Shown here one piece after another: positions 16,574 to 26,452 of a stretch of DNA of 64,000 nt. Origin of the DNA: Porphyridium purpureum (Eukaryota > Rhodophyta > Bangiophyceae > Porphyridiales > Porphyridiaceae); NCBI GenBank assembly GCA_008690995.1, contig VRMN01000001.1, positions 1,860,001 to 1,924,000 on the forward strand, written 5' to 3'. Within the stretch, counting starts at the first letter, position 1. Every line of letters begins with the position of its first letter. The translations under genes and the position numbers were made by a program. Under the pieces are notes generated by a model. That model had not been told where the DNA came from, searched no databases, and worked only from the letters and a program-made list of their open reading frames with translations.

Positions 16574-18580
16574 ATGAGGGCCAAGGGGAACATCTTTCTC
16601 AAGAAATTCGGGTTGGGGAAAAACAGCGGCTCAAACAGCTGCGACGACGATGTCGAGGGAAATTGTGACTCGAGCATACAGCGATTTCTTTCAAGAGACA
16701 GCGACGGCGGCGCAGGCTCGGGCTTTGGGGTGAGTATCGGCAGCGCAAGTAGCACACATGGACCATCACCGTCAGCGGCAAGTCAGCAGCACAATCAGCA
16801 GAGGATTCCTCTTTTCAGTCCAAGAATAGGTTTACGCTCGCCGAGACAAAAGGATGTATCCGAAGCAGCCGGCTGCAAGCCGGCGACGTTCCCTTCTACC
16901 GTGATTGTTTCGCCCACGTCTGTGGGTGATGCCAAGTCGGTACGCGGACCCGTGGCATCGCTTTGGAAGTCGCCACGATCTTCCGGCACGCCAAAGTCGC
17001 CCTCGGGAGTGGGAACTGGTTTTATCTCACCCAAGGAAGGAGCCATAGTAAGAGAGAGCAAACGGGAAGAAAGCAGACACTCAGGCTCGCGCAGTGCGCC
17101 CTCCTCATCGGATAAACCGGCCGGGCTTGATAATTCGATGGATTCCGCAACGGAGGCACGCTCCCTGTTCAAATCTCGGCCGCGCGGCGCTACTGCTTCA
17201 AAGCAGCAGTCATCGATGGTATCAGGCACACGTAGTCCCATGCGGGATGCGGCACTGGCAAGAATACGCCAGTCGAATCGCGAATTGTCCTTAGCGTCAG
17301 TCCGCGAGGACTCTGCGCACCGTCTTTCTTTGGAAGGGTCGCTGACAGACAGCGTTTCGCAAGTGCGCATCAACGGCTTCGCAGAGTCTGACAACGACAA
17401 TCAGTCACCAGCGCAAAATGGCACCGACACGCCGCAGAAACAGCAGCAACAGTCTGTATCGCCGAGGACGTCAGGCGTTTTAAGAATTGGTAGGAAGGGC
17501 AAAGGGACAAAGCGTCCTGTCATGCTCTCTGACGTAGGTGTAGGAACAAGTGACATTTTGCAGGTGGGCAAGGCGTCTGAGGCCATGTTTGCCGGCTCAA
17601 AATTCACCTCGAACGATTTCGTCATCTCGAAGCAAGGAATGGAGAACACGCCAGCATCGCTGGTGCACCTTCGATCCAAGGGTAATTCTCTGGAGGACAT
17701 TGCGCCAAGTCCTCATAATCATGTGCAGATTGACTCGTTACATGACTTGGAAATTTTACGAGTTCTCGGTCAGGGCGCCGGTGGCAAGGTCTTGCTGGGG
17801 CAGCACGTACCGAGTGGCAGAAAGCTGGCCATCAAGGTCATCAACGTGTACGATGAGAAAAAGCGAGAGCAGCTCATCAAGGAACTGCAAACGCTCATGA
17901 TGTTTACCAGCCGGTTCTTGGTGCGCTTCCACAACGCCTTTTACGACGGCAAGGGCCAAGTGCACGTTGCGCTCGAGTATATGGATTGCGGTGCGCTGAG
18001 TGATTTCATTAAGAAGCGCGGGCCCATTCCAGAACAGTGGACGAATTACATTGCGTATCATTGTTTGTACGGGCTCAAGTTCTTGCATGACTCGAAGCAT
18101 CTGCATCGCGATTTCAAGACAGCCAACGTCCTGCTGAGTGCCGAGATGAAGCGCGCCAAGTTGTCTGATTTTGGGTTGTCCCGCGCGATGAATGGAGTTC
18201 TTTCCAAGGCGCAGACTTTTGTAGGTACTATGGGTTATATGTCGCCTGAGCGACTTAGCGGCTCGCCGTATACGTACGCCAGCGACATCTGGGGTTTGGG
18301 CGTCAGTCTAGCTGAGTGCTTGCTTGGCAAGTACCCGTGGCAGAACGTGAAGCCTCAGGTCTACTTTGACTATATTGAGGCAGCGGATACGGAACCACTG
18401 TTGCCACCTGGAGTTTACTCGGAGCCATGCGAGGATTTCATCTTCCGCTGCTGCCACCCGGACCCGGCCGTACGTCCGCGTGTCGACGCTCTTCTAGCCC
18501 ATCCGTGGATTGCAAACGTGAAACGTGATCATGCTGCGTTTGGCGCCTTCCTGCGGGGGGACGCGAGTTCAATTAGCTGA
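16574..18580 (+). CDS. MAP kinase kinase-like (STE7 family) protein kinase
   Basis: 668 residues. A long Ser/Pro-rich, probably disordered N-terminal half (1-385) with a Lys-rich start (ILE-PHE-LEU-LYS-LYS type) precedes a kinase domain at about 391-656. Motifs in order: GQGAGGKV glycine loop, LAIKV (ATP-binding Lys near 420), HRDFKTANVL catalytic loop (near 510), DFGLS (near 531), an activation loop with SKAQTFVGTMGYMSPERL, then DIWGLGVSLAE. The VGTMGYMSPER block and the overall domain look most like MAP2K/STE7 enzymes, which phosphorylate MAP kinases on Thr and Tyr. The loop has Ser and Thr (S-x3-T spacing) suitable for activation by a MAP3K. The catalytic loop has Phe after HRD instead of the usual Leu or Ile. 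An upstream in-frame TTG extends the frame by three codons; I used the ATG at 16574. Confidence 0.88.
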   Translation: MRAKGNIFLKKFGLGKNSGSNSCDDDVEGNCDSSIQRFLSRDSDGGAGSGFGVSIGSASSTHGPSPSAASQQHNQQRIPLFSPRIGLRSPRQKDVSEAAGCKPATFPSTVIVSPTSVGDAKSVRGPVASLWKSPRSSGTPKSPSGVGTGFISPKEGAIVRESKREESRHSGSRSAPSSSDKPAGLDNSMDSATEARSLFKSRPRGATASKQQSSMVSGTRSPMRDAALARIRQSNRELSLASVREDSAHRLSLEGSLTDSVSQVRINGFAESDNDNQSPAQNGTDTPQKQQQQSVSPRTSGVLRIGRKGKGTKRPVMLSDVGVGTSDILQVGKASEAMFAGSKFTSNDFVISKQGMENTPASLVHLRSKGNSLEDIAPSPHNHVQIDSLHDLEILRVLGQGAGGKVLLGQHVPSGRKLAIKVINVYDEKKREQLIKELQTLMMFTSRFLVRFHNAFYDGKGQVHVALEYMDCGALSDFIKKRGPIPEQWTNYIAYHCLYGLKFLHDSKHLHRDFKTANVLLSAEMKRAKLSDFGLSRAMNGVLSKAQTFVGTMGYMSPERLSGSPYTYASDIWGLGVSLAECLLGKYPWQNVKPQVYFDYIEAADTEPLLPPGVYSEPCEDFIFRCCHPDPAVRPRVDALLAHPWIANVKRDHAAFGAFLRGDASSIS

Positions 18581-18776
18581 AGGTAATGCTCGATAAACCA
18601 CGTGTACATAGAATTGGGTACTCTGTCGGCTCTGTTTGCAGCGCTTTGATCGGTACCGCAGTCATCGGTCAGGTGATTTCACAGTCGACCACCATTTGAT
18701 CATCTCATCATCTACATTGTCTGACCTCAGGCGCGAAAGGACGTGCTCGACAAGAAGCCTGGTCGACATATTTACC

Positions 18777-19442
18777 ATGAGCACAGATGGCCCTGCGCAC
18801 GCACGCTCGGGAGAAAGCGCCGCCGAGCTGGAAGCGTACAGCGACCGGCTGACTTGTCAGCTCGTGCGACTAGGGGAGGCGGGTGCCACACCTGACGCAA
18901 TACAGGCAGTCAGAGACGAGCTCGAGCGCATAGAAGACTTGTTGCTCGAAGTCCAGGTTACAAGCCGCGACGCCGACGGAAGACATGACCAGCACAAGCA
19001 AGCATTGGTGCCAGGTCCTGAATTACATGTTCGCTCACGCTCCTCTGAAGATGCGGATTCGTTTCAAGACTTATTACAGTCGGACGCGAGTACGACACCG
19101 CCACCAAGCAGTTCAGACGAGATTGAAGCCGTCGCGGTCGCACAAAGAATAGAGGAAGCAGCTGCGAGAGCAAGGTCGCACGGTGCACCAAGACCGCAAG
19201 CGAGCGGCGAGACTACGCGAGATCAGAATGCTGATAAAGGGGCCTCATCGGCGGGACCGTACAAGGATGCAAACTTGCAGGCTCGCTTGAATGAGACACT
19301 TGCGCGTGCGCACGAGCGTGGCGAGAAGCTCGACAAATTAGATGAAAAGTCAGCTGCCATGTTCGCAGAAGCCCAGGACTTTCATTCTAGCGCCACCAAG
19401 CTGCGGAAGAAGATGCAGAAGCAAAGCATGAAACTTTTCTAA
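18777..19442 (+). CDS. Short R-SNARE-like coiled-coil protein without membrane anchor
   Basis: 221 residues. The N-terminus (to about 70) is helical with heptad-like hydrophobics (CQLVRLGEAG, then DELERIEDLLLEV), the middle is Ser/Asp-rich and probably disordered, and the last 50 residues form a SNARE-like helix: LNETLARAHERGEKLDKLDE followed by SAAMFAEAQDFHSSATKLRK. The Arg-Gly-Glu-Lys-Leu pattern resembles the zero-layer region of R-SNAREs, particularly the unanchored tomosyn/amisyn type, because no transmembrane segment follows (the protein ends KQSMKLF). Such proteins compete with synaptobrevins for syntaxin/SNAP-25. Assignment is by pattern only and could be wrong for a generic coiled coil. 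The frame is open upstream to a TTG at 18636; the ATG at 18777 is preferred. Confidence 0.7.
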   Translation: MSTDGPAHARSGESAAELEAYSDRLTCQLVRLGEAGATPDAIQAVRDELERIEDLLLEVQVTSRDADGRHDQHKQALVPGPELHVRSRSSEDADSFQDLLQSDASTTPPPSSSDEIEAVAVAQRIEEAAARARSHGAPRPQASGETTRDQNADKGASSAGPYKDANLQARLNETLARAHERGEKLDKLDEKSAAMFAEAQDFHSSATKLRKKMQKQSMKLF

Positions 19443-19563
19443 ACGTGTATTTGACACTTGTGTTACAAGATAATATTCGCTCTCGTGGTATCTATGCGCG
19501 TGGTTCCTGTAACCGTAGCACAGGCCGCTCTAGCACAGATATCCCATGCTTGGCGTGCAAATT

Positions 19564-21054
19564 TCACAATGTTCTCCACAAACTGCTCGGGTCTTCCTCT
19601 ACGCGCAATTCGACATCGAGCACAACTGTGCACAGCTTATGGCCGGCTCTGGGACCAGCAATCGCTACCATCGAGCACAGCTCCTTCCCAACCCATACTT
19701 TCCCACTTGGAGCTCGCTTCATGGTCAGGCTGTTTGTGACACGCAGGACTTCCTGTGTCTGGGCAATATCTACGTACCCAAAGAGCAGCGCGTCCGGTCC
19801 CGAAGCGAATCCAGACAGTGGCAACGGAATCGGCCCTGGATTCACTAGATGCACCACCGCGCCCGAGCGCAAAAGACATGTGCCTGGTTGCAAGGACATA
19901 TCAGTCAACTTATTCGGTACCAAATTTGGACGAAGAATCGCCCCCGCAGCCATTTCTGCGCTTGACGCGCGGAAACGGGCGGAAAGGACGCGATAAGCTT
20001 TCCACTCCAGGTCTTTTCCGAGCTCTGGCAACACAGACGGAGAACTGGCACCCGGACCGCGTAGCTGGTTTGCAAGTGAATGGAGCGCTGCATAGTCCAC
20101 GCGTGTCGGGTCCTCCAGTGCTCCTGCATGCACGCCCTCGAGCTCACCATTCTTCAGCAGCTTACCAAAGCGCACAACATTTTCCGGTACGCCGCACGAA
20201 GCTGCGGTGACAAGCGCCATCATGATCGTGGTCTTCGATGCCTGCCGGATGCTGGCAAAGAGTGGCTTCGTTGCCTTGTCGTACAGTGTGTGGATCTTTA
20301 CCTCGTCCTGCAGCATGAATGCTACATCCAGCTGCGTCGCGCACAACTTGCCACGCATGTCGTCGTCCTCCAGCAGTTCCAGACTTTGGCTCTTGCCGTT
20401 ATTCAGCTTGTCCAAAATGTCCCACGCCGATTCCAAGTAGGTTGCGCGGAATGATTCTAATGCTTCAGGCACGCCGATGCCACCCGCACCAGGACTCGTC
20501 GCCGCGCTCTCCCGTTCCAGCTGCATCTGCCTTTCACCTAGCGTTTTTGCGTGCTGCTGGAACATCATCAGACAGTATTGCGCGACGAGCACGCGCGTTG
20601 CGGGAGAGTACGTGTGTATACTCGCCTCGGCACGCTGCATTCTCTTCAGGTTGGAGCGCTCGGTCTTTTCGTCGATGCGCTCTTCTTTTCCCAGCTGCTC
20701 GACGCATTCAGCCAAGTCCTTGAGCAGAATTTTCTCCAACGAACTCATCCCCTTTGGCAGATCTGACACGAGCGCCTCCTTTTCCTCCTGCTTGACAGCG
20801 CCCGCGCTGCGGCGCGACGTTTTGCGCCCGATCTTGTGCCCATTGTCCCCGCCGCTTCCCTTGCCCGCCACTGCCGCCCTGGCGGCGCGTGACACGGCCA
20901 ATTCCCCCGACTGTGCCTTATCATTCTGCAGTTCCGCGCACGCGGCGTCACGGCTGCTGGCACAGTACCGATACCATCCGTACGCCAGCGCCGCCGAGCC
21001 GACTGCCACGCCGGACACCAATGCCGCGACTTTGTACACCTGCGCGCGCTCCAT
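19564..21054 (-). CDS. Hypothetical N-terminally membrane-anchored protein
   Basis: 496 residues, not assigned to a family. A single hydrophobic segment at about residues 8-27 (VAALVSGVAVGSAALAYGWY) right after a short N-terminus suggests a signal anchor, possibly at the mitochondrial outer membrane or ER. A Lys/Arg/Ser-rich linker follows, then a long helical region (about 95-330) with repeated Leu/Ala heptads, and a C-terminal beta-rich part (LQPGTCLLRSGAVVHLVN onward). No catalytic motif is evident. The frame extends four codons to a GTG; the ATG at 21054 is used. Upstream are three sense-oriented GTACAGT motifs. The stop is 121 bases from the stop of the convergent SNARE-like gene. Confidence 0.8.
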   Translation of the reverse strand: MERAQVYKVAALVSGVAVGSAALAYGWYRYCASSRDAACAELQNDKAQSGELAVSRAARAAVAGKGSGGDNGHKIGRKTSRRSAGAVKQEEKEALVSDLPKGMSSLEKILLKDLAECVEQLGKEERIDEKTERSNLKRMQRAEASIHTYSPATRVLVAQYCLMMFQQHAKTLGERQMQLERESAATSPGAGGIGVPEALESFRATYLESAWDILDKLNNGKSQSLELLEDDDMRGKLCATQLDVAFMLQDEVKIHTLYDKATKPLFASIRQASKTTIMMALVTAASCGVPENVVRFGKLLKNGELEGVHAGALEDPTRVDYAALHSLANQLRGPGASSPSVLPELGKDLEWKAYRVLSARFRASSAEMAAGAILRPNLVPNKLTDMSLQPGTCLLRSGAVVHLVNPGPIPLPLSGFASGPDALLFGYVDIAQTQEVLRVTNSLTMKRAPSGKVWVGKELCSMVAIAGPRAGHKLCTVVLDVELRVEEDPSSLWRTL

Positions 21055-21986
21055 ACGCGAAACCACTGTCCGTTACCCACTGCTGCCAGATTCTGTCCGC
21101 CACACGCTCCGCGCGCTGCTGTGCTGCTCTTCCTCGCGTGCAGGTCACTGCGCAACTTCCTTTCCACCCACACGCCCTGTCGCCTCCCTTTCGCCCCACT
21201 TGCACTAGCCGCCACACGCACACGCGCGCTTCACGGCGCGCCGTCATCAAACACTGTACCTCCACGCACACACACACCCAGAAAACCGCACAACTAAACG
21301 CGCACTGTACTTGTGTACTGTGGTAGGGTTTGTTTTGTTCGTGGAATTTGAGGGGCATGAAGTACAGTGGCTACTGTACTTTTAGTATAATTTTTTTGGG
21401 AACGGATTCGGAGTATTTTGGGACAAGGGAAAAGCCCAAAAAAGCCAGCAAAAGAAAACCCGCGTGTGAGAAGAGAAGCCACCCAAAGCGAGCTAGAAGA
21501 ACCACTGCGCAAACAGGCTTTGTGCGCGGTGTGGCGCCGCACACAGTGGCGTTGCTGTTGTGCTGTGGAGTTGTTGTCGCTGCTGATGTGAATCCGTGTC
21601 GCGGCGTCCGTTTTGTTGGCATGGAGGAAGTGGCTCGAACCGCTCGTGGCCGCGCAAGAAACGACCTGACTAGGAACTGTGACGTGTCTGACAGCCAGCG
21701 CACAAAGCCACGCACAAAGCGCGTCCAGCTGTGCTTCGACGCAGCGGAGTTCACGCAGCATTGGGTGGCTTTGAAAGTGGAGACGGCTCGCCGCGGTACT
21801 TTTCTAACTTCGTAGCATCGTTCGTGTGGGTAGACATGCGTATATTTAGTGCACACGGATGTCGCTGGTCACACGAAAACGCCGCGCACGAGTACTTAAA
21901 CGGATCGTGTCGCGGCGGCCACCACCTGTGTTCCCCGCAACACAGAAGCACAAGCTTGTATAGACCGCGAGACGAGACGCGCCGCC
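21055..21986. promoter_or_regulatory. Divergent intergenic region with clustered ACTGTAC motifs
   Basis: 932 bases, no convincing gene; overlapping open frames on both strands here are judged to be chance. Four copies of the ACTGTAC/GTACAGT motif lie between 21253 and 21379, two of them forming a palindrome. A TATA-like tract (GTATATTTAG) lies near 21839-21848 upstream of the small plus-strand gene candidate. Confidence 0.5.
21253..21381. promoter_or_regulatory. Cluster of four ACTGTAC motifs including a 9-bp-arm palindrome
   Basis: ACTGTAC at 21253-21259, 21304-21310 and 21373-21379, and its reverse GTACAGT at 21362-21368. The last two form an exact inverted repeat, AAGTACAGT, 4-base spacer, ACTGTACTT (21360-21381). 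Confidence 0.5.
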
Positions 21987-22244
21987 ATGGAGTGCAAGGG
22001 AATTCCGGACGCCAAGAAGGCACAACTTATCGAAGAAAGCCGGCCAGATCTCGAGTCTTATCGCTTCGAAAAGGCGCTCACAAACCCAGGTCAGGCTGCG
22101 CTCGCGGTGAGAAGTAGAAGCAACCAAGATCTCAAGTCCATGGATAACAGAATAGTACAACCGCTGACAGACTCGCCGTTGCTGAGAGGCTTGAGCCTCA
22201 AGGCATGCCCAAGCATGGGAAACATGCGTCAGCTAGACTCTTGA
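21987..22244 (+). CDS. Possible 85-aa protein of unknown function
   Basis: The ATG lies in an ideal Kozak context (GCCGCCATGG) and is followed by 85 codons with a charged, soluble composition (MECKGIPDAKKAQLIEESRP and onward) and no signal peptide or membrane segment. An upstream TATA-like tract and a GTACAGT palindrome support transcription. It could be a short gene or a first exon, although the region is otherwise intron-poor. No family recognised. Confidence 0.45.
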   Translation: MECKGIPDAKKAQLIEESRPDLESYRFEKALTNPGQAALAVRSRSNQDLKSMDNRIVQPLTDSPLLRGLSLKACPSMGNMRQLDS

Positions 22245-22618
22245 AAGATAGAGTTGTTTTCGGCTGTAATCGCGGCAATCATCTGCACAGCACGCTCGTG
22301 ACACTCCAAGCGCGAAACTGAATCCGATCCTCATGTGAAATTTTTTTCTGACCAGGCGTGCGCTCCGTAGTGAACCAGTCGTCAGAGTGCAAGTGGCAAT
22401 CCTGCGAGACGCGATCATTTAATGAAGTTCCAAGAAAAATAAAACACCCCATTTCCATGAAGCACGCTTCGCTCTGGCTCAAGGCTGCGACAGGAAGTTT
22501 GCGCGGAGCAAAGCCCGCCAGGAGTGCTACTGCTGCAGCATCGCGGCAGTCACCTCACAGACCAAAGCTACTTGACATAACACACATGCAAATGGCATCC
22601 GTCCAACGTGCGGCCGGA
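22245..22618. other. Convergent 3' region before LSM14
   Basis: 374 bases between the stops of the 85-aa candidate and LSM14. An AATAAA-like sequence lies near 22437. Nothing else seen. Confidence 0.4.
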
Positions 22619-24172
22619 TCAGGCCCACTCATGCTCGCCCGTCTTGCGCGTGATAACGCTCGTGTTTCCTCCGCTGTACGTCGTGAAACTGCCCTTAGTG
22701 GAACCCTGTTTGCGTGATCCTTGTACATGACTTCCACGGCTCGACGACTGACCGCCGCTGCTACCGCCTCGGCCACTTCCACCTCGCTGTCCGCCACGGT
22801 ACCCACCGCGCCCGGCATCTAGCGGGCGGTAGTACCGTGCTGCTTCGCCAAACGTGTCTACGTCGATGCCCCGCTGCTCCCTCATGCTCGGGCGTCCCGC
22901 TGCCCCGCGGCGCGCTTCCTCTTTCTCTGGTGCCAGCTCATCAAAGAAGGACTTACCCTTGTCGTACTTTTTCTCAAACCTCATGTCGTTCAGGATTTTT
23001 TCTTCCTCCTCTATCTGCTGTTTGGTGAACTGTTCGTTCATCGCCTCGAAATCAAAATCTTCTTTCGGCATAGCGGGGGCCTTGAAGGAGCCTGGCCTTC
23101 CCGCGCCCGGACCGGATGCGCCGCGGCGATTCGCATGGGTCTGCCTCTCCGCCGCAGACACAGAACTTGTACTCTCAGCAGCCTTTAGAGGTGCAAGCTC
23201 AGACGACTGTGGATCGCTGCCATTCTGTGACACAAAGGTACCTTCATTCCGCGGCGCCGTAGCTGTTGTCTGCGGGCGCGCTGCCGGTACTGGGGCAGCA
23301 GCTTTTGGATCTCTGCCGGCGACGGTCCCTCCTGAAACAGCTCCTGCGGGTGCGGCAGATTCAAGACCCTTTCGCTGTCCTTGTAGTTCTGTTTGAGGAT
23401 CCGCCTGCGCTTTCGTATACGAAGTCACATACTGCGGTTGCTGAACCTGAGACTGCTGCGGCTGTGCCTGCTCCTGCAGTTGTTGAGGTGGAAGAGGAGG
23501 CGCCGACGGTTGCTGAGGCATAAGGGGAGGCGCCGACGGCGGTTGAGGCATAAGAGGAGGCGCCGAAGGTTGTTGCCCGGGGCCGCCGCCAGGTCCCCAC
23601 ATGTACGGATTCGGCGGAGGCGCATACTCCATGCCAGGACCGGGATACCCTCCTGGGCTGCGGACGGGCATTCCCGGAGCCATTTGCCTGTACCCGTACG
23701 GCGGAGGAGCCATCTGCGGCGGGAACGACATCATACCCGGCTGCATCGCGTACGGTGGGAGTCCGTCCCTACCAGGTTGGCTCGCGCCTGCGGGCCCCAT
23801 TTGCATGGGGTACCCCATGGGGTTCATCATGCCCTGCGGCGGCATGTGCTGCATGGTCATGGGCGGTGGCGGGGCGTACGGCTGCTGAGCCATCACGTGC
23901 AGATCCTTAATATCTGTTCCGCGGAACGAGATAAAGTCGTACACTTGCGGCGACGGCTCTGTCTGTGCCGCATCGCGTCTTCTGCCCTCTGTCCCGAAGC
24001 ACCGCACATTCTGCAGCAGAATCGTGCTCTCCTGCGTGTTGATCGAGTAGAGCGTGCCCTCATACCGAAACTCGGACTTGCTGATCAACGAGATGAGCGC
24101 GCCCAAATACGGCACGCCCCCTCCTCCTCCGGCCCCTCCACTCGCCATTCCCGCGTCCGCTTTCTCCCCCAT
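22619..24172 (-). CDS. LSM14: LSM14/Scd6/RAP55 family mRNP protein
   Basis: 517 residues with the full Scd6/LSM14 architecture. The N-terminal LSm14 domain (about 19-85) opens VPYLGALISLISKSEFRYEG, with TLYSINTQESTILLQNVRCFGT split by the usual strand turns. A Pro/Gln/Met-rich low-complexity middle follows, then an FDF box near 367 (KEDFDFEAMNEQF, ending with a KKYDKGKSFFDEL helix), a TFG box near 432 (RGIDVDTFGEAARYYRP) and a C-terminal RGG/GRGG region. The family represses translation and promotes decapping in P-bodies by binding eIF4G or 4E-T and the DEAD-box protein Dhh1/DDX6. The open frame runs upstream to a TTG at 24349, but the family N-terminus supports the ATG at 24172 (or 24148). 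Tandem PSAPPLMPQ repeats occur in the middle. Confidence 0.93.
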   Translation of the reverse strand: MGEKADAGMASGGAGGGGGVPYLGALISLISKSEFRYEGTLYSINTQESTILLQNVRCFGTEGRRRDAAQTEPSPQVYDFISFRGTDIKDLHVMAQQPYAPPPPMTMQHMPPQGMMNPMGYPMQMGPAGASQPGRDGLPPYAMQPGMMSFPPQMAPPPYGYRQMAPGMPVRSPGGYPGPGMEYAPPPNPYMWGPGGGPGQQPSAPPLMPQPPSAPPLMPQQPSAPPLPPQQLQEQAQPQQSQVQQPQYVTSYTKAQADPQTELQGQRKGLESAAPAGAVSGGTVAGRDPKAAAPVPAARPQTTATAPRNEGTFVSQNGSDPQSSELAPLKAAESTSSVSAAERQTHANRRGASGPGAGRPGSFKAPAMPKEDFDFEAMNEQFTKQQIEEEEKILNDMRFEKKYDKGKSFFDELAPEKEEARRGAAGRPSMREQRGIDVDTFGEAARYYRPLDAGRGGYRGGQRGGSGRGGSSGGQSSSRGSHVQGSRKQGSTKGSFTTYSGGNTSVITRKTGEHEWA

Positions 24173-24537
24173 CTCCTTCCCGCCCGTTCGCCCTATCCTC
24201 ACAACCTCCACGGCCTGCGCACACAGACACCTCGGCCTACACCTCTTCTCGAAAGGCGCGCCCGACCAACCAACCGTCCTCTCCCTTTCCTTCTCTTTCC
24301 CTTCTCCACTCCCTTGCCGCCACGCCACACCTGCGCGGCACCACGCCAACGCGCCTTGCGATCGGCGGCGCGGGCGTTTAAAAAACGCCGCAGAGAATAT
24401 TAAGCAATAAGTTAAATTAATAAATTCAATTAATACACTTAATTAACAGCGTGCGAGCTGATTTCAGTTCAGTCAACGCGCGGGGAGCGTTGATGTCGCG
24501 TGCACACGTTGCATGGCGTGAGAGCCGCTTACTCGAG

Positions 24538-24582
24538 CTCTGGCTCCGGCTCCGACTCTGGCTCCGACTCTGGCTCCGACTC
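24538..24582 (+). repeat. 12-bp tandem repeat (CTCTGGCTCCGA)
   Basis: Three to four near-perfect units of CTCTGGCTCCGA with one shortened unit, in noncoding DNA. Confidence 0.85.
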
Positions 24583-24630
24583 CATGCGTCGACAGCCAGA
24601 GCGCGCACCATCCGAAATTGTGCTGGCCAT

Positions 24631-24657
24631 CGATCGAGCTTCGATCGAGCTTCGATC
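24631..24657 (+). repeat. 11-bp tandem repeat (CGATCGAGCTT)
   Basis: Two full units plus a five-base partial unit, perfect match, 50 bases after the 12-bp tandem repeat. Confidence 0.9.
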
Positions 24658-24984
24658 CTGTCCGCTCCGCTCCGAGCCACGTGCAGAGTCCCCGGCGCCG
24701 AGAACGTGCACGATGGGCTGTGAAAGCACGCCGTGTGCTGTGCGGCATATTATTCGGGCCAGGTAGATGCAATGGACGCCCGCCAACGCATGTAGCGGTG
24801 TCTGGCATGCTTGCAGGAAAGACTCTCACTGAAAAATTAGAGACAGAAGACACAAACTCTTCTGAAGCGCAGCCGGCGTAAAGCGGTCGGCTGGATCAGT
24901 GGTCTTGAAGATTGTTCGAGGGCGGCAGTCAAAACGATAATCTTCATTCGTAACACAACTTTGCAGTAAGATTCCCGTTGATCA

Positions 24985-25233
24985 TGGCGCGGTGGATCTG
25001 TGTGCAGTGGACACGTAACTGCTTTGGACATGATGAAGACGCAGAATAGGATGCATTGGTCCTACGTCTTGGTGAGGATCTTTTTGTGGAAGGCAAAGAT
25101 GGAAAAGGTCGAGGTTCAAGGCTGCTCATATTCCCACCAGAATATGCGAACCACGTTCACGCGCTCCTGGACAGCCAGCTAGACGCGATGCATGCATTCC
25201 GTGCAAACGAGTCGTGGGAGGACCTCTTCTGAC
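24985..25233 (+). pseudogene. Protein-like frame with one internal interruption, family unknown
   Basis: Begins with an ATG and reads as protein on both sides of one in-frame interruption; the later part contains LRLGEDLFVEGKDGKGRGS and LLIFPPEYANHVHALL. No family recognised. It could be a decayed gene, or an exon of a spliced gene. Low confidence. Confidence 0.3.
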
Positions 25234-25306
25234 GTGTGACAGATTCCGCGGCTTGGCTAGGCACTTGCATGCGCAGGATCCATAGAATGCCCTTTGTGCG
25301 CCGAGT

Positions 25307-25667
25307 ATGGAGCGATTGACTACCTTAATTGCTGCTTGCGAGTTTGATTCGCGTTTTTACCTCCGGGACGCCTGGGCAATCGAAGATGATCGCTCGCGGT
25401 TCTTGAACCAGGCAGCGCTGGTCTCCAAAAAGCCCGTTGCACGGTTTGGGGCTATTGTCATGCGCAATGGGCGCTCCCTTGGAGGCATACCTGGCCAATC
25501 TCAGTGATGCATCTGAGACTGCGCGGGCTGCGCGTATTTTTCGCGTATTTGAACACAAGTCGATGAAAGCCGCCCAGAGTCGCACGGGTGCGCAGGGTCA
25601 TGAGCAGCTATTGCGCAACGCAGCGTTTTCTTTCCGCAACGCGTTGGTTGGCATGCGTGCAGAATAG
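25307..25667 (+). pseudogene. Protein-like stretch split between two frames, family unknown
   Basis: An ATG-started frame (MERLTTLIAACEFDSRFYLR) overlaps a second frame rich in helical residues (LEAYLANLSDASETARAARI), with a single change of frame between them. Charge and residue use look protein-like in both. Origin unknown. Confidence 0.3.
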
Positions 25668-26094
25668 GCAGGATTGGTTCCCGAAGAGAGCTCAAACCTG
25701 AATCAGCGCCAATAGGCTTTGAAAACTGCGCATTGGATTGAGAAGAAGGAAAGAGCACGCTTGTAAAACTCTGAATCAGTGTCTTACGTGTGGATACAGC
25801 GCGCTTACTCGGCGGTGGATTTGACGCGGCGTTTCGTGTTCTGGAAGTTTATTTTATGAGCAGCGGCCTGCAGGGCCCAAGCGAGCGCACATGGCATACT
25901 CCAGTGCCGCGCGAGTGAGACGAAATCGAGCTTTTGAATGTACCGGCAAGAGAGCTTGTGGAAGAGCAGTAAGAGCCAATGCGGCTTTCTCCCTCAGCGG
26001 GCCCAAGTGCGATGATAGAAGAAAGCATGAGGATGCGCTTCACAACGCGCTGTATTAAACTCTCTCTGCGGTATATTTTCAAATTTTCTCGCTC

Positions 26095-26452
26095 CAGTCG
26101 AGGATGGTGACGTGGAAAACGTGCGCGAGACACTGTCGAACCGACGTGAACACTCTGCCACCAGCGGGTTCCTCACCGAGACACCCTTGCGCATGTGCCA
26201 CAAACCCCGTGCACCTTATGGTACGAATTGCACTCAGCGCGAAGGTGCGATGATCAAGCACGAAGCGAAACAATTCATCCTATAAGATGTCAGTGTCGTC
26301 ATACGGCTAGTCGACTTGATCATGGATCCCAATCTGCTCCAAGGCACGCATTCCATGGCGTTTTGGGATCCCGGAGCATCTCCAAAAGAGACTCCGCAGC
26401 AGGACTTCGACCGACGTCCCGTTTGTCCCAATGCTCTTGCGGACACGGGATG
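26095..26452 (+). pseudogene. Protein-like stretch with one interruption, family unknown
   Basis: About 120 codons with protein-like composition, including a Cys/His-containing part (LRMCHKPRAPYGTNCTQRE) and VIRLVDLIMDPNLLQGTHS, broken once. No family recognised. Confidence 0.28.

Noticed and set aside
21330-21856. Overlapping open frames of about 161 codons on both strands
   Set aside because: They cover the promoter motif cluster, have no domain or good start context and mirror each other.
23393-24403. 336-codon plus-strand frame opposite LSM14
   Set aside because: Extremely Arg/Leu-rich reverse reading of the LSM14 Pro/Gln-rich repeats and LSm domain.
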